64,000 bases of DNA from Clostridium swellfunianum (GTDB taxonomy: Bacteria; Bacillota; Clostridia; Clostridiales; Clostridiaceae). Below, piece after piece: positions 38,751 through 48,039 of the stretch. Below the pieces are notes generated by a model. The model saw nothing but the letters and a program-made list of their open reading frames with translations. It made no database searches and was not told the DNA's origin. The stretch covers positions 2,772,035-2,836,034 of the forward strand of contig NZ_JAMOFV010000006.1 in the NCBI RefSeq assembly GCF_023656515.1, given 5' to 3'. Numbering within the stretch: the first letter of the stretch is position 1; each line of letters opens with the position of its first letter. Both the position numbers and the translations under genes were made by a program.

Positions 38751-39420
38751 TTATAATCTCCCCATCTTTAAGACTGTACATATAATCAGCTATTGGAATC
38801 AGCTTTGGGTCATGGGTAGTCATTATAATTGTGGTTCCTTCCCTTGCAATAAGTTCCTTAAAAAGCTTCACCACTAAAAGCCCCGTATTGTAATCCAGTG
38901 AAGATGTAGGCTCATCCACAAGCATAATTTTAGGTCTGTGAGCTATGGCTCTTGCAATTCCTGCTCTCTGCATCTCCCCACCCGATAGCTCCTCAGGATA
39001 ATGATTTGTTTTCTTTGAAAGTCCAACTGCCTCTATGCACTGAAGCACTCTATTTTTTCTTTCCTTTTCTGGAAGCTTTGCAAGCCTTAAAACCAATTCA
39101 ACATTTTCATACACCGTCATATTTGGGATTAATGCACCTGATTGAAAAACAAAACCAAATTCCTTCTGCCTTATGCTGTTTTTTTCAGTTTCACTCATAC
39201 TGCTTATTTCTCTGTCTAACAGTGTAATACTGCCTTCAGTAGGTTTATCTATAAGCCCAAGCAAGTTTAAAAGTGTGGTCTTTCCTGAGCCCGAACGCCC
39301 TTTAAGTATGGTCAAAGTCCCTTCTTCGAAGCCTACGGAAATATTTTTTAAAGCATGTATAGGTTCTCTTCCCACATAAAAGTCTCTTGAGACTCCTTCT
39401 GTCCTAATTACCTGTCTCAC
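38743..39420 (-). CDS. MacB/LolD-type ABC ATPase
   Basis: 225 residues, the normal length for the family. Walker A GRSGSGKTT, FVFQSGALIPNMTVYEN, signature LSGGEMQR, Walker B IMLVDEPTSSLD and TTHD are present. It lies two bases after the permease gene and overlaps the next ATPase gene. Two different ATPases serving one large permease suggest a heterodimeric nucleotide-binding pair. Confidence 0.93.
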   Translation of the reverse strand: MRQVIRTEGVSRDFYVGREPIHALKNISVGFEEGTLTILKGRSGSGKTTLLNLLGLIDKPTEGSITLLDREISSMSETEKNSIRQKEFGFVFQSGALIPNMTVYENVELVLRLAKLPEKERKNRVLQCIEAVGLSKKTNHYPEELSGGEMQRAGIARAIAHRPKIMLVDEPTSSLDYNTGLLVVKLFKELIAREGTTIIMTTHDPKLIPIADYMYSLKDGEIINE

Positions 39421-39421
39421 A

Positions 39422-42265
39422 TTAATCCTCCCCTAGCTTCACTGCTTGATTTACTTTTAGCTTTCTCATATACCTTGCTAAAACCACAAAGGAAGCTATA
39501 AACACTAAAGTAAATACTGCTCCAAGCTGCAGATATTCCATTATGTAATGAAGGTTTCTTGCAGGTATAACATATTTGTTCTCATACCAGAGTTTCTTGA
39601 TAAGAGGAATAAACATATTTCCTGCTAAATTACCTGCAATGACTCCAGCCAGAATCGATGCCCCTAAGGTAAAAAACTGTTCCAGTATAAGAATTAGGGT
39701 TACGACTTTTGAAGAAATTCCTAAGGATCTGTATATTCCAAAGCTTAGAGTACGCGCTTTCAAAGACAATACCCAATAAACAAGAAATCCTAGAACTGTT
39801 ATTGCACCTATTGATAAAAAACCTAAATTAAGCACAGAGTTTGTACCCTTAAGAAAAATATCACTCTTAGCTTTAAAGGTTTCTATAGTTAAATCTTTTA
39901 ATTCTGCTATTGCTATATTATTGTTTTTTATAGAATTGTATACAAACTGATTTGAGACCTCAGGCTTTTTCTTAAGCCATACTTCATAAGGCTTCATTTG
40001 AATTTTAGAGAAAATATAATTAAAGTTAGCAATGAGAATATTTTGATTCTGCATATCACTCAAGCCTGGCCAATAATCTATAACATCAAGTACAGTTCCT
40101 TTAAGCATTAGTGAACCCTTAGCATTGTAGTAAACCGTGTCTCCTGTTTTTATTCCAGCAGAAGAACTTAAGTTTCTTGATACTAAAATATAATTTGTTT
40201 TTTGAGTCATTTTATTTAAATAATTGTACCAGTGAGTTTTAAGAAGGCTGCTGTCAAAATAAGCGGCACCTCCAAATTCATGTGGTATTATTCCCATAAT
40301 AGTCGTCTTATTATTTATATTGCTGTTTAGGGAGGCTTGGCCTTCTTCATCCCTAAAAACCTTAGTATAAGCTTCAATACCTTCTATTTTCGAATATTGA
40401 TTGTAAGAAGGTTCTATATATGCACTGACTTGTGAAGTATCCTTAGATTTTGTATTTGGCAGAGCCTTTACATCCTCTTCATCTACTTCGTAGGTAACCT
40501 TATCCCACTGCCCCTTTATAATAATATCTGTACCTGTTGGGTATTTTACTGTATTTATATAGGAAGTATTAATATCTTTGGCAATATGCATGTTAAATAT
40601 CGCTATTGCAGTAGTTATAATAATAAAGAGCATTGCAGTACTTTTTTTAAGGTGATATCTCATAACATTAATTATTGAAACATACAAAGCCGTAAAATAC
40701 TTGTTTTTTCCAAGCTTAAAAATAAGTTTCATTATATATTTGTAGATTCTAAGCATGAAAAGTCCAACACCCACAATAAAGATTGTAGATAGAAAATACA
40801 ATAGAGGATCTAAAGGAGGCCTGTCTGTTTTTATACCTGTTAAAGATGGTATATTTTTATTTACATTGTAGTTGTAGTAACCGTATAAAGCCACAGCCAG
40901 CAAAATTAAATCCATATACTTATTCTTGATAAGCATATTTAAATATCTATTTTTGCTTTGCCTTACTTCAACTATTGATTTTTGCGCTGCAAAGAATACT
41001 GAGATTAACAAGGTAGCTAATAAACCTATAACCGTAATCAGAGCATAAATATACACTTTGCTGCTTGTTGTTATTTTTATTCCCTGAAGAGAGTTGAATA
41101 CTAAAAAGCCATCCGAGTAGCTTATTGCCTTGCATAAAGCTATTCCAAGCAAAGGACCAAAAAGCATTCCTACTGAACTTAAAAGTAACCCTTCATACAA
41201 ATACTGCCTTAGTATTTGAAACTGACTTGCACCTCTGCTTTTTAAAACTGCAATTTGTTCTTTGTCTGAATCTACAATAAGCTCTGAAATCATCCATATG
41301 TAGTACATTACAACCAACATTATTGGTATTAAGAATATCCACATAACAACAGAATAAAGCCTTTCATTAGCAGCGTAAGCTTTAAGACTTTCTGCAATTT
41401 GAAAGTTTATATCGCTTCCCGTTCTTTTTATAAAGCTACTTTCAATATCCGCTGCTGTCTTATAAATAGCTGTTGCATTTTTATTAGTAATCTTAGTGTA
41501 ATCATATATAATCTCAAAGGTTAAACCCTTTAAAAATTTTCCAAGACCTTTATGGCTTTGAAACAATTTTATAAGAGCCTCTTCCTCGGTCATAAACTTG
41601 CAATAGAAATTAGTATCCTTGTCCAGCCAGTAAGATTCTTTAGCATCCTTAGTTTGAAAAATACCTACAACCTTCATTTTCGGGTTAGCGCCATTCTCTA
41701 TATGAAGTATCTCATAGGTTTTATCAAGTTCTAATTTGAAGTTATCAAAGGTTTTTTTATCTACAATTACTTCAACGGCGCTTTCCGCGGAAATATCCTT
41801 ACTTGGTAGCCTTCCGCTAACAATGTCGATGTGACTGTTAAAATCCGATATAGAGCCAAGCTTGTTGTTTATAGAATCATAGCTTTTATTGTCTTTTGTG
41901 TACGTATACCTTATACTGTCAAAGGTTAAATACACCTTTTCAGCCAATGTAGGAACAGGAACCTTTTTTGCCTCTGTCAAAAACATAGATTTAAAGCTTC
42001 CGTACCCTTGATTAAAAGTTTCATAATCAATTCCACTTTTAAAGCCTACTGATAGGTAGGCAGCAGAAGGAGGTATATATTTTTTATTCTCCTGTAGCGG
42101 TTTGTTCTCCGCCTGTGAAAATATGCTACTTATATAATTATTAAGTACACTGTCAATATAAGTTGGCACAGCGCACACAATAGCAATTGAAAAAATAAAG
42201 CCTGCAGTTAGGCAAAGATAAAGCAGCTTGTTTTTAAATACATTTTTTATAGTAATACTAAGCAT
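39422..42265 (-). CDS. FtsX/MacB-type ABC permease (large, duplicated)
   Basis: 947 residues. A helix at 12-35 is followed by a large extracellular domain (about 40-300). A membrane block with the FtsX-type ILRQYLYEGLLLSSVGMLFG region, a second external domain (about 565-800) and a C-terminal FtsX block (SFGIYRSLGISSKVV, then LARYMRKLKVNQAVKLGE) complete it. This layout with two FtsX units suits MacB-like mechanotransmission export rather than import. It lies between the HlyD-type adaptor and two ATPases. Confidence 0.88.
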   Translation of the reverse strand: MLSITIKNVFKNKLLYLCLTAGFIFSIAIVCAVPTYIDSVLNNYISSIFSQAENKPLQENKKYIPPSAAYLSVGFKSGIDYETFNQGYGSFKSMFLTEAKKVPVPTLAEKVYLTFDSIRYTYTKDNKSYDSINNKLGSISDFNSHIDIVSGRLPSKDISAESAVEVIVDKKTFDNFKLELDKTYEILHIENGANPKMKVVGIFQTKDAKESYWLDKDTNFYCKFMTEEEALIKLFQSHKGLGKFLKGLTFEIIYDYTKITNKNATAIYKTAADIESSFIKRTGSDINFQIAESLKAYAANERLYSVVMWIFLIPIMLVVMYYIWMISELIVDSDKEQIAVLKSRGASQFQILRQYLYEGLLLSSVGMLFGPLLGIALCKAISYSDGFLVFNSLQGIKITTSSKVYIYALITVIGLLATLLISVFFAAQKSIVEVRQSKNRYLNMLIKNKYMDLILLAVALYGYYNYNVNKNIPSLTGIKTDRPPLDPLLYFLSTIFIVGVGLFMLRIYKYIMKLIFKLGKNKYFTALYVSIINVMRYHLKKSTAMLFIIITTAIAIFNMHIAKDINTSYINTVKYPTGTDIIIKGQWDKVTYEVDEEDVKALPNTKSKDTSQVSAYIEPSYNQYSKIEGIEAYTKVFRDEEGQASLNSNINNKTTIMGIIPHEFGGAAYFDSSLLKTHWYNYLNKMTQKTNYILVSRNLSSSAGIKTGDTVYYNAKGSLMLKGTVLDVIDYWPGLSDMQNQNILIANFNYIFSKIQMKPYEVWLKKKPEVSNQFVYNSIKNNNIAIAELKDLTIETFKAKSDIFLKGTNSVLNLGFLSIGAITVLGFLVYWVLSLKARTLSFGIYRSLGISSKVVTLILILEQFFTLGASILAGVIAGNLAGNMFIPLIKKLWYENKYVIPARNLHYIMEYLQLGAVFTLVFIASFVVLARYMRKLKVNQAVKLGED

Positions 42266-42282
42266 AGTATTATATCTCCTTG

Positions 42283-43278
42283 TTAATTCAAAATTACTAT
42301 TTCACCTTCTGAAATCCCAGTTGTAATCTCGATATTGTCTCCATCCTGTATGCCTTTTTCTATATATCTTTCCACGATATCCTCACTCTCATATATCTTT
42401 ACATAGGAATGACCATCCTCCCCAGCTCTCACAGCTTTATAAGGAATTACCACCACATTATCTTTTTTCTCTATAGTGCAAATTACAGTAACTCCGTCAC
42501 CAATAACTAAGTTCTTAGGTTCCTCAAGAAATTTAACAACCACTCTGCCATTTTGAGAACTGCCATTAGGCTCATAGGTATTAGTAACAACCTCTCCTTT
42601 ATAGCTTGCACTTCCAGCTTTAATAACTGCCTTGCTGCCTATTGTAAAATCAGGCAGATTACCATCACACTGAATCTGTATACCTTCCGTATCTGCAATG
42701 GTTAAAAGAGACTGATAGCCACTTATGAACTGAGATATCTTTACATCTGCTACATTTATAACTTTTCCTGAAATATCAGCAGTTAAAACTGCACTTTTTA
42801 AATCATCCTGAAGCTGCTTCATTTTAAGTTTTTCAGCATCTATATTTAACTGGTAAATTTGCTTTTGTGCCTCTGAAGCCCCGCTTTGTTCTGCGTTCTC
42901 ATAGACCAGCTGTGCCTGCTTAAGCCTTATTTCCTCTTCTTTAATTGCATTCTTCTTATCAGTTGTATCAAGCTCTGCAAGGACCTGACCTTTTTTAACT
43001 ACATCCCCTGATTTTACATTCAGTTTTGAAAGATATCCTCCCTTAAATTTAAAACACATGTCCACTTTTTTAATAGGAACAATATAACCTGCCTTGTATG
43101 TTGTTCTTTCGACACTTCCCTTTTTAGCTGGTTCAGTCCTAAGCTTTTCTGTAACCGGACTAACAAGCGTAGGGATAGCCGTTGTATTTTCATTTTTGAT
43201 AGAACTACACCCCATAAGGCTAACAGCTGCTGCAACGCATGTCCCCATTATTATTGAATACTTAAATAACATGTTCAT
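42283..43278 (-). CDS. HlyD/MacA-type adaptor lipoprotein
   Basis: 331 residues. A hydrophobic signal ends in the lipobox LMGC near residue 24. A biotinyl-lipoyl-like half (VKKGQVLAELDTT) is interrupted by a short coiled-coil (about 115-165) and followed by beta-barrel and membrane-proximal domains. In Firmicutes these adaptors link the membrane to the wall side for MacAB-like export of peptides or lipids. It is the first gene of the four-gene operon. An extended -10 TGGTAAAAT lies about 120 bases upstream. No two-component system or peptide gene is adjacent to name the substrate. Confidence 0.88.
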   Translation of the reverse strand: MNMLFKYSIIMGTCVAAAVSLMGCSSIKNENTTAIPTLVSPVTEKLRTEPAKKGSVERTTYKAGYIVPIKKVDMCFKFKGGYLSKLNVKSGDVVKKGQVLAELDTTDKKNAIKEEEIRLKQAQLVYENAEQSGASEAQKQIYQLNIDAEKLKMKQLQDDLKSAVLTADISGKVINVADVKISQFISGYQSLLTIADTEGIQIQCDGNLPDFTIGSKAVIKAGSASYKGEVVTNTYEPNGSSQNGRVVVKFLEEPKNLVIGDGVTVICTIEKKDNVVVIPYKAVRAGEDGHSYVKIYESEDIVERYIEKGIQDGDNIEITTGISEGEIVILN

Positions 43279-43481
43279 GATTTTTTAATCCCCCCGGTAT
43301 TTCTTTTAACATATAAAAGCTATTAGTTTTTTGTTTTTAATATAAAATTAGCCGCTCTTAATACAAGCAATGTCACAGTATAATTTTACCACAATATGAT
43401 AAAAATAGTTAATGCTCTGTTTAAAAATTCAAAAAATTAGTATGGTTATTTATATAGCTTTAATTATGACTTTATATATTT

Positions 43482-43510
43482 ATAGGGAGTACAAACTTTA
43501 TACTCCCTAT
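43482..43510 (-). terminator. Terminator of the manganese catalase gene
   Basis: 10-bp arms ATAGGGAGTA / TACTCCCTAT enclose a 9-nt loop, 10 bases past the stop. The T run after it is short. Confidence 0.7.
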
Positions 43511-43519
43511 CTTATTACC

Positions 43520-44215
43520 TTAAACTTTTGTCGTAGGTCTAGTCTCCTTACGTGGATTATTGAAGCTAGGAGGCGCTGGATTTGGTGAATCAAAAAATTC
43601 CCCTGGTGTTGATAAGTCAAAATAAAGCCTTGAATCCGCCGTTACACCAAAATCTCTATTTGAAGCTTCATTTTGAATCTTGTTTAGCGCTTCTCTAAAC
43701 AACGCATTATGAGCTTCTTCCCTATTTAATAGAAAATCTATAGTTTCTTTTACGTACTTATCATTTATTTGACGATAAAGGTATTCATACACTACCTTAG
43801 CCCTTTGCTCTGCTGCTATGTCTGACAATAAATCAGCTGCTATATCTCCAGTTACGTTAACATAATCAGCAGTCCATGGATGACCCGATGAATTAATAAG
43901 CCCAGGTGCCAACCCTGTTAATGTATGTGTTTCTATTTCTCCCGCCATGGTCTTTGTAAAATCTACTGCGTGCCCATTAAGCAGATTTATTGTCTGAGCT
44001 ACCATTTCCATATGGCTAAGTTCTTCTGCAGCAATGTCTAAAAACAGATCATGAATTGCTGGATCTTTAATTCTGAAGCTTTGTGAAAGGTATTGAAGGG
44101 CAGCCTTTAACTCGCCATTTGCACCTCCAAGCTGCTCCTGCATCAATACTGCATACTGTGGGTTTGGCCTTTCAACTTTTACTTCTCTTAATAATTGTTT
44201 TTCATGTTTAAACAT
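43520..44215 (-). CDS. Manganese catalase (CotJC-like spore coat protein)
   Basis: 231 residues with a four-helix ferritin-like core. The dimanganese ligands are visible as LGGANGELKAALQYLSQ, AAEELSHMEMV, DIAAEQRAK and REEAHNALF, each with the expected Glu or Glu-x-x-His. The C-terminal tail is Pro-rich (FFDSPNPAPPSF). Clostridia carry these proteins in the spore coat, and some have catalase activity. GGGAGGAAG precedes the ATG. It is monocistronic, without the cotJA/cotJB partners. Confidence 0.9.
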   Translation of the reverse strand: MFKHEKQLLREVKVERPNPQYAVLMQEQLGGANGELKAALQYLSQSFRIKDPAIHDLFLDIAAEELSHMEMVAQTINLLNGHAVDFTKTMAGEIETHTLTGLAPGLINSSGHPWTADYVNVTGDIAADLLSDIAAEQRAKVVYEYLYRQINDKYVKETIDFLLNREEAHNALFREALNKIQNEASNRDFGVTADSRLYFDLSTPGEFFDSPNPAPPSFNNPRKETRPTTKV

Positions 44216-44443
44216 CTATCTTCTTCCTCCCTGTCATCTTTTTGACTCAGAGTTAGTATTAAACCTTATCAAGATATTATACGAAGCTTTCTTATCGATA
44301 ACCATTAGTATTAGGATTTAGAATTTATAATAATCATTTGTTTTACAATAAGATGTATATGATATAGTTACTTTAGCCTTTTATTTAAGGTGCTTCTGAC
44401 TAATCCCTTAATCTCAATTCGTATTATCTTAATTATTACATAA

Positions 44444-44481
44444 AAAAAACAGGATTTGCATTTCTGCAAATCCTGTTTTTT
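44444..44481 (-). terminator. Terminator of the tRNA cluster
   Basis: A perfect 17-bp stem (44444-44460 with 44465-44481) with a 4-nt loop, ending in eight T on the minus strand, 11 bases after tRNA-Arg. Confidence 0.93.
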
Positions 44482-44491
44482 CAATATTTTA

Positions 44492-44568
44492 TGGTGCGAC
44501 GGAGAGGATTCGAACCCCCGACCAACTGGTTCGTAGCCAGCTACTCTATCCAACTGAGCTACCATCGC
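44492..44568 (-). tRNA. tRNA-Arg (ACG)
   Basis: A complete cloverleaf on the minus strand. The acceptor GCGATGG pairs with CCGTCGC with one G-U, the anticodon loop is CTACGAA (ACG), the T arm is GTTCGAATC and CCA is encoded. The A at position 34 is expected to be edited to inosine to read CGN. Confidence 0.96.
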
Positions 44569-44617
44569 ATATTATTGAGTTTAGATAAAAACACCTAAAC
44601 TAAGTTAGGTGCTTTTA

Positions 44618-44708
44618 TGGCGGAGACGATGGGATTCGAACCCATGCTAGAGTTACCCCTACTAACGGTTTAGCAAACCGTCCTCTTGAGCCACTTGAGT
44701 ACATCTCC
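44618..44708 (-). tRNA. tRNA-Ser (GCT)
   Basis: A class II tRNA on the minus strand with a long variable arm. The anticodon stem ACGGT/ACCGT encloses loop TTGCTAA (GCT), the acceptor starts GGAGATG, the discriminator is G and CCA is encoded. Confidence 0.96.
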
Positions 44709-44721
44709 AAAAATATTAAAA

Positions 44722-44812
44722 TGGCGGAAAGACAGGGATTCGAACCCTGGGTACGGTCACCCGTACGCCGGTTTTCAAGACCGGTGCCTTAAACCAACTC
44801 GACCATCTTTCC
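44722..44812 (-). tRNA. tRNA-Ser (TGA)
   Basis: A class II tRNA on the minus strand. The anticodon stem CCGGT/ACCGG encloses loop CTTGAAA (TGA). The long variable arm GTACGGGTGACCGTAC, discriminator G and encoded CCA are present. It is the first tRNA of the three-gene cluster. Confidence 0.96.
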
Positions 44813-44831
44813 ACGTCTAACGACAAGATTT

Positions 44832-44860
44832 ATTATAACAAAAGCTTTTTATAGTGTCAA
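44832..44860 (-). promoter_or_regulatory. Consensus promoter of the tRNA cluster
   Basis: A perfect TTGACA (44860-44855) and a perfect TATAAT (44837-44832) are separated by 17 bp on the minus strand, about 20 bases before the first tRNA. This is a strong stable-RNA promoter. Confidence 0.95.
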
Positions 44861-44923
44861 CATTTTTAATAGGATTTTTTTAATTTTATCTGTAACTTTT
44901 ATATATAAATACTTCTAAATTAA

Positions 44924-45002
44924 CAAAAAGAACAATTAACAAGCCAATTATAGTATTACCAAAAATACTGTAATTAATTACTCCTGTCAATCGTTCTTTT
45001 TG
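44924..45002 (-). terminator. Long branched hairpin after serS
   Basis: 20-nt outer arms (44924-44943, 44983-45002) enclose an inner hairpin (44952-44957 with 44964-44969). In minus-strand RNA every outer position pairs, using several G-U pairs. In plus-strand RNA the same positions would be A-C mismatches. This asymmetry and the final U run indicate the serS transcript terminator. Confidence 0.8.
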
Positions 45003-45011
45003 AACTTATAA

Positions 45012-46289
45012 TTATTTTATAACTTCGGCTCCACCCATATATGGTCTTAAAGCTTCCGGTATCTCAATTGTTCCATCTTCTCTTTGGAAGTTCTCAAGTA
45101 TAGCAGCTACAGTTCTTCCTATAGCAACACCTGATCCGTTTAATGTATGGACATATTGAGGCTTATCCTTTGGATTTTCTTTATATCTTATATTGGCTCT
45201 TCTTGCCTGATAGTCTTCAAAGTTACTACAGCTTGATATTTCAACATACCTATTATAGCTTGGCATCCAAACTTCTATATCGTAGGTCATTGCTGAAGAA
45301 AATCCTAAATCTCCTTTGCAAAGTCTAACTACTCTATAAGCAAGTCCTAACCCCTGAAGTACTCTTTCTGCATCATTAGTAAGCTTTTCTAATTCCTCAT
45401 AAGATTGTTCTGGCTTAGTAAACTTAACAAGCTCCACCTTATTGAATTGGTGTTGTCTTATAAGTCCTCTTGTGTCTCTTCCTGCCGAGCCTGCTTCTGA
45501 TCTAAAGCAAGCACTATAAGCAGCATGCTTTATTGGTAAGTCAGTACCATTTAATACTTCATCACTATATAAATTAGTTACTGGAACCTCAGCTGTAGGT
45601 ATTAATAAATAATCTGTATTTGCAATCTTAAATGCATCCTCTTCAAACTTTGGAAGCTGTCCTGTTCCAGTCATACTCTTCCTATTAACCATAAATGGCG
45701 GCATTATTTCGGTATATCCTGCTACATCTATATGAGTATTTAAGTAGTAATTTATTATAGCTCTTTCGAGTCTTGCACCTAAGCCTTTATATACCGTGAA
45801 TCTTGAACCAGTAATTTTTCCTGCTCTGTCAAAATCTAAAATATCTAAATTAGTTCCTAGTTCCCAATGAGCCTTTGGTTCAAAAGCAAATTTATTAGGC
45901 TCTCCCCATTTTCTTATCTCAATATTGTCAGCATCTGACTTTCCTTCTGGAACCTTTAGATTTGGAATATTAGGTATTCTAAGAAGAATGTTTTGGATCT
46001 TATCATCTATTTCTGCTAGGTCTGCATCTAAAACCTTTATATCTTCTCCAACCTTTTTCATTTCAGCCATTATAGGCTCAACATCCTGTCCAGCCTTCTT
46101 TAATTTTGGTATTTCAGCTGAAACTTGATTTCTCCTACTTTTTAAGGTTTCAACCTGGACCAATACTTCTCTTCTTTTTTCATCTAAAGCTACAATTTCA
46201 TCAATAAATGGTGGAAATGCTTCTCCCCTTGTAGCTAATAAAGCTTTTACCTCTTCAGGATTAGTTCTTATTCTTTTTAAATCTAACAT
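45012..46289 (-). CDS. serS: Seryl-tRNA synthetase
   Basis: 425 residues from the ATG at 46289 (GGAG seven bases before, protein [10 protein letters not shown]). The enzyme charges tRNA-Ser and tRNA-Sec with serine. A long antiparallel coiled-coil arm (about 30-105) that grips the long variable arm is followed by the class II core with motif 2 [22 protein letters not shown] and motif 3 [15 protein letters not shown]. It lies 199 bp upstream of the tRNA-Ser genes but has its own terminator. No T-box consensus is visible in the 95-bp leader. Confidence 0.97.
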   Translation of the reverse strand: MLDLKRIRTNPEEVKALLATRGEAFPPFIDEIVALDEKRREVLVQVETLKSRRNQVSAEIPKLKKAGQDVEPIMAEMKKVGEDIKVLDADLAEIDDKIQNILLRIPNIPNLKVPEGKSDADNIEIRKWGEPNKFAFEPKAHWELGTNLDILDFDRAGKITGSRFTVYKGLGARLERAIINYYLNTHIDVAGYTEIMPPFMVNRKSMTGTGQLPKFEEDAFKIANTDYLLIPTAEVPVTNLYSDEVLNGTDLPIKHAAYSACFRSEAGSAGRDTRGLIRQHQFNKVELVKFTKPEQSYEELEKLTNDAERVLQGLGLAYRVVRLCKGDLGFSSAMTYDIEVWMPSYNRYVEISSCSNFEDYQARRANIRYKENPKDKPQYVHTLNGSGVAIGRTVAAILENFQREDGTIEIPEALRPYMGGAEVIK

Positions 46290-46384
46290 AACTTTTCTCC
46301 TTTCGTTCAAAACCACTTGGAACCTTACTTGCTTCCATTCCCAAGCTGCCCTTTAAAGCCCATTTAAGACTTTAGTCTCCTTTA

Positions 46385-46624
46385 TTATTCCCTGCTTACA
46401 TTTTTAGTGCATACAATATCTACACCGGTATTTAAAATATTTTTACATACCAAGTCGCCAACCTTAATTGGGGCACCTACATAAATTCTACTTAATGCCT
46501 TTGAACATTCAATCCAAAGCTTTTTATCTATAGGTTTGGTACTCTTTACTGGCACTACATTATGTTTCGCTCCCTTTATTCTAACTAAAGTAGTTAAGAT
46601 TCCACAGTCCTTTACTTCTTCCAT
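46385..46624 (-). CDS. Short DUF1667 protein lacking the cysteine-rich N-terminus
   Basis: 79 residues, against ~115-120 in the family. The C-terminal half is intact (VPVKSTKPIDKK, YVGAPIKVGDLVCKNIL, NTGVDIVCTKN). The usual N-terminal CxxCPxGC-like metal site is absent. A ribosome site (GGAG, eight bases) inside the end of the preceding gene supports translation of this short form. Normally DUF1667 is the third gene of an FAD dehydrogenase trio; here the second oxidoreductase is missing too. Confidence 0.8.
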   Translation of the reverse strand: MEEVKDCGILTTLVRIKGAKHNVVPVKSTKPIDKKLWIECSKALSRIYVGAPIKVGDLVCKNILNTGVDIVCTKNVSRE

Positions 46625-46627
46625 ATA

Positions 46628-48022
46628 TTACACTCCATCAAATTCTTTTATTCTATTTAAAATAATACGAGAATTCTTAGAATCCTTAACTATATCAGTT
46701 ATCTTTTTATTAGTTTCTCTAGCAAGTATAGAAACTATTTTATTCATGCAGTATGAGCCCTGACAGCTTCCTAAAGTTGCTCCAGTTCTTCTCTTTACTC
46801 CTTCTAGAGTTCTAGCCCCTAAGGGCCTTCTTATAGATTCTACTATTTCTCCTTCAGTAATCTTTTCACACAGGCAGACAATCTTTCCATATCTTTTGTC
46901 AAGCTGTATTATCTGATCTCTTTCTTCATTAGATAAATCTCTAAATCTATAGAACTCTCTTCTTTTATCATGAAAGTCCTTTTTAAGCTTACAATTAAAA
47001 TTGCTTACCACAGTCTCGCAAATTATACTTGCAATTGATGGAGTCATTGTAACTTCTGCATAATGCTTTGCTGAAATTTTAATATATCCCTTATCTACAG
47101 AGCTGTCATCTATAAGTACTAAATTATCATAAAAAGCTGATTTATAAAAACTTGTAATATCTCCATCCTTAATTCCATTAACTAGGTTTGATACCTTGCT
47201 TACACCCTCAGCATAATTAATATTATCATTTGTAGCCAATGCTGCTATAGCGCTTCCATGAACTGAAGGAATAGTATAAACCCTCTCCCCCTGTTCGCTT
47301 ATATTAAAAACTATCTTGGAGAAAATACCTTTAAACTCCCTTTCAAATAAAAAGTATTTTAAATGACCTGTACTATTTTGAAAACTATCCTCATTTTTAT
47401 CTATACTATAGCTTTTTCCGGGAGTTGTGTTTATAACCATCTTACAAGTAAATTTATTTTTATTTGTTTCAACTCTAAAGCCTCGTGTTATCTTTTGAAT
47501 ATCTAAAACTTCTTCTTCAAGTTTAAAGTTAACTCCATTATCAAAAGCTACTTCAGCATAAGCTATAGCTAAATCATATGGACAAACTACTCCAATATTT
47601 TTAGAATATAAAGCTTTAGTAACTTTTGAATTTAGATTTGGCTCCATTTCATAAACTTCTTTGCTGTCTAAAAGCTGTATATTTTGAAGTCCTCTTTTTA
47701 CGGCCCTATCATATAACTGTATTAGCTTTTGTTCTTCCTTATCATTTCCGGCAATTAGGAGACCGCCAGTCCTTTTAAATGGAACATTAAATTTTTGAGA
47801 CAATTCATCAAACATGCTGTTGCCCATAGCTTCAAGCTTTGATATCATGCTGTCATCGCATTCCATGCCATCATAAACTACTGCAGAATTAATAAGAGCA
47901 ACATCATCTGCAATATCATAATCCTTTTCTATAAGCGCAATATTTAGGCTGTACTTAGAAAGCTCATATGCAGCTGCACATCCTATAATACCTCCGCCTA
48001 ATATAAGTACATCATAATCCAT
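46628..48022 (-). CDS. FAD-dependent dehydrogenase with C-terminal [2Fe-2S] domain (GlpA/LhgO-like)
   Basis: 464 residues. The N-terminus VLILGGGIIGCAAAYELSKY is an FAD-binding Rossmann motif, followed by a DAO-type oxidoreductase fold to about residue 360. The last ~95 residues form a BFD-like domain with CLCEKITEGE and GSCQGSYC, four cysteines for a [2Fe-2S] cluster. Relatives are anaerobic glycerol-3-phosphate dehydrogenases and 2-hydroxyglutarate oxidases that normally work with a second flavoprotein and DUF1667. The substrate is uncertain. It ends three bases before the short DUF1667 gene. Confidence 0.85.
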   Translation of the reverse strand: MDYDVLILGGGIIGCAAAYELSKYSLNIALIEKDYDIADDVALINSAVVYDGMECDDSMISKLEAMGNSMFDELSQKFNVPFKRTGGLLIAGNDKEEQKLIQLYDRAVKRGLQNIQLLDSKEVYEMEPNLNSKVTKALYSKNIGVVCPYDLAIAYAEVAFDNGVNFKLEEEVLDIQKITRGFRVETNKNKFTCKMVINTTPGKSYSIDKNEDSFQNSTGHLKYFLFEREFKGIFSKIVFNISEQGERVYTIPSVHGSAIAALATNDNINYAEGVSKVSNLVNGIKDGDITSFYKSAFYDNLVLIDDSSVDKGYIKISAKHYAEVTMTPSIASIICETVVSNFNCKLKKDFHDKRREFYRFRDLSNEERDQIIQLDKRYGKIVCLCEKITEGEIVESIRRPLGARTLEGVKRRTGATLGSCQGSYCMNKIVSILARETNKKITDIVKDSKNSRIILNRIKEFDGV

Positions 48023-48039
48023 GACTCTGCCTACTCCTT

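Noticed and set aside
37962..39379. Several plus-strand open frames opposite the two ABC ATPases and the permease
   Set aside because: They are shadows of the minus-strand genes, with no ribosome sites and no recognisable motifs.
44368..44565. Minus-strand open frame of 65 codons over tRNA-Arg
   Set aside because: It is translated tRNA and terminator sequence; frames of this kind are a common annotation artefact.
46290..46384. Possible T-box leader upstream of serS
   Set aside because: The sequence AAGGTTCCAAGTGGTT vaguely recalls a T-box, but the conserved GGTGGNACCGCG core, the specifier stem and the terminator are absent in only 95 bp.
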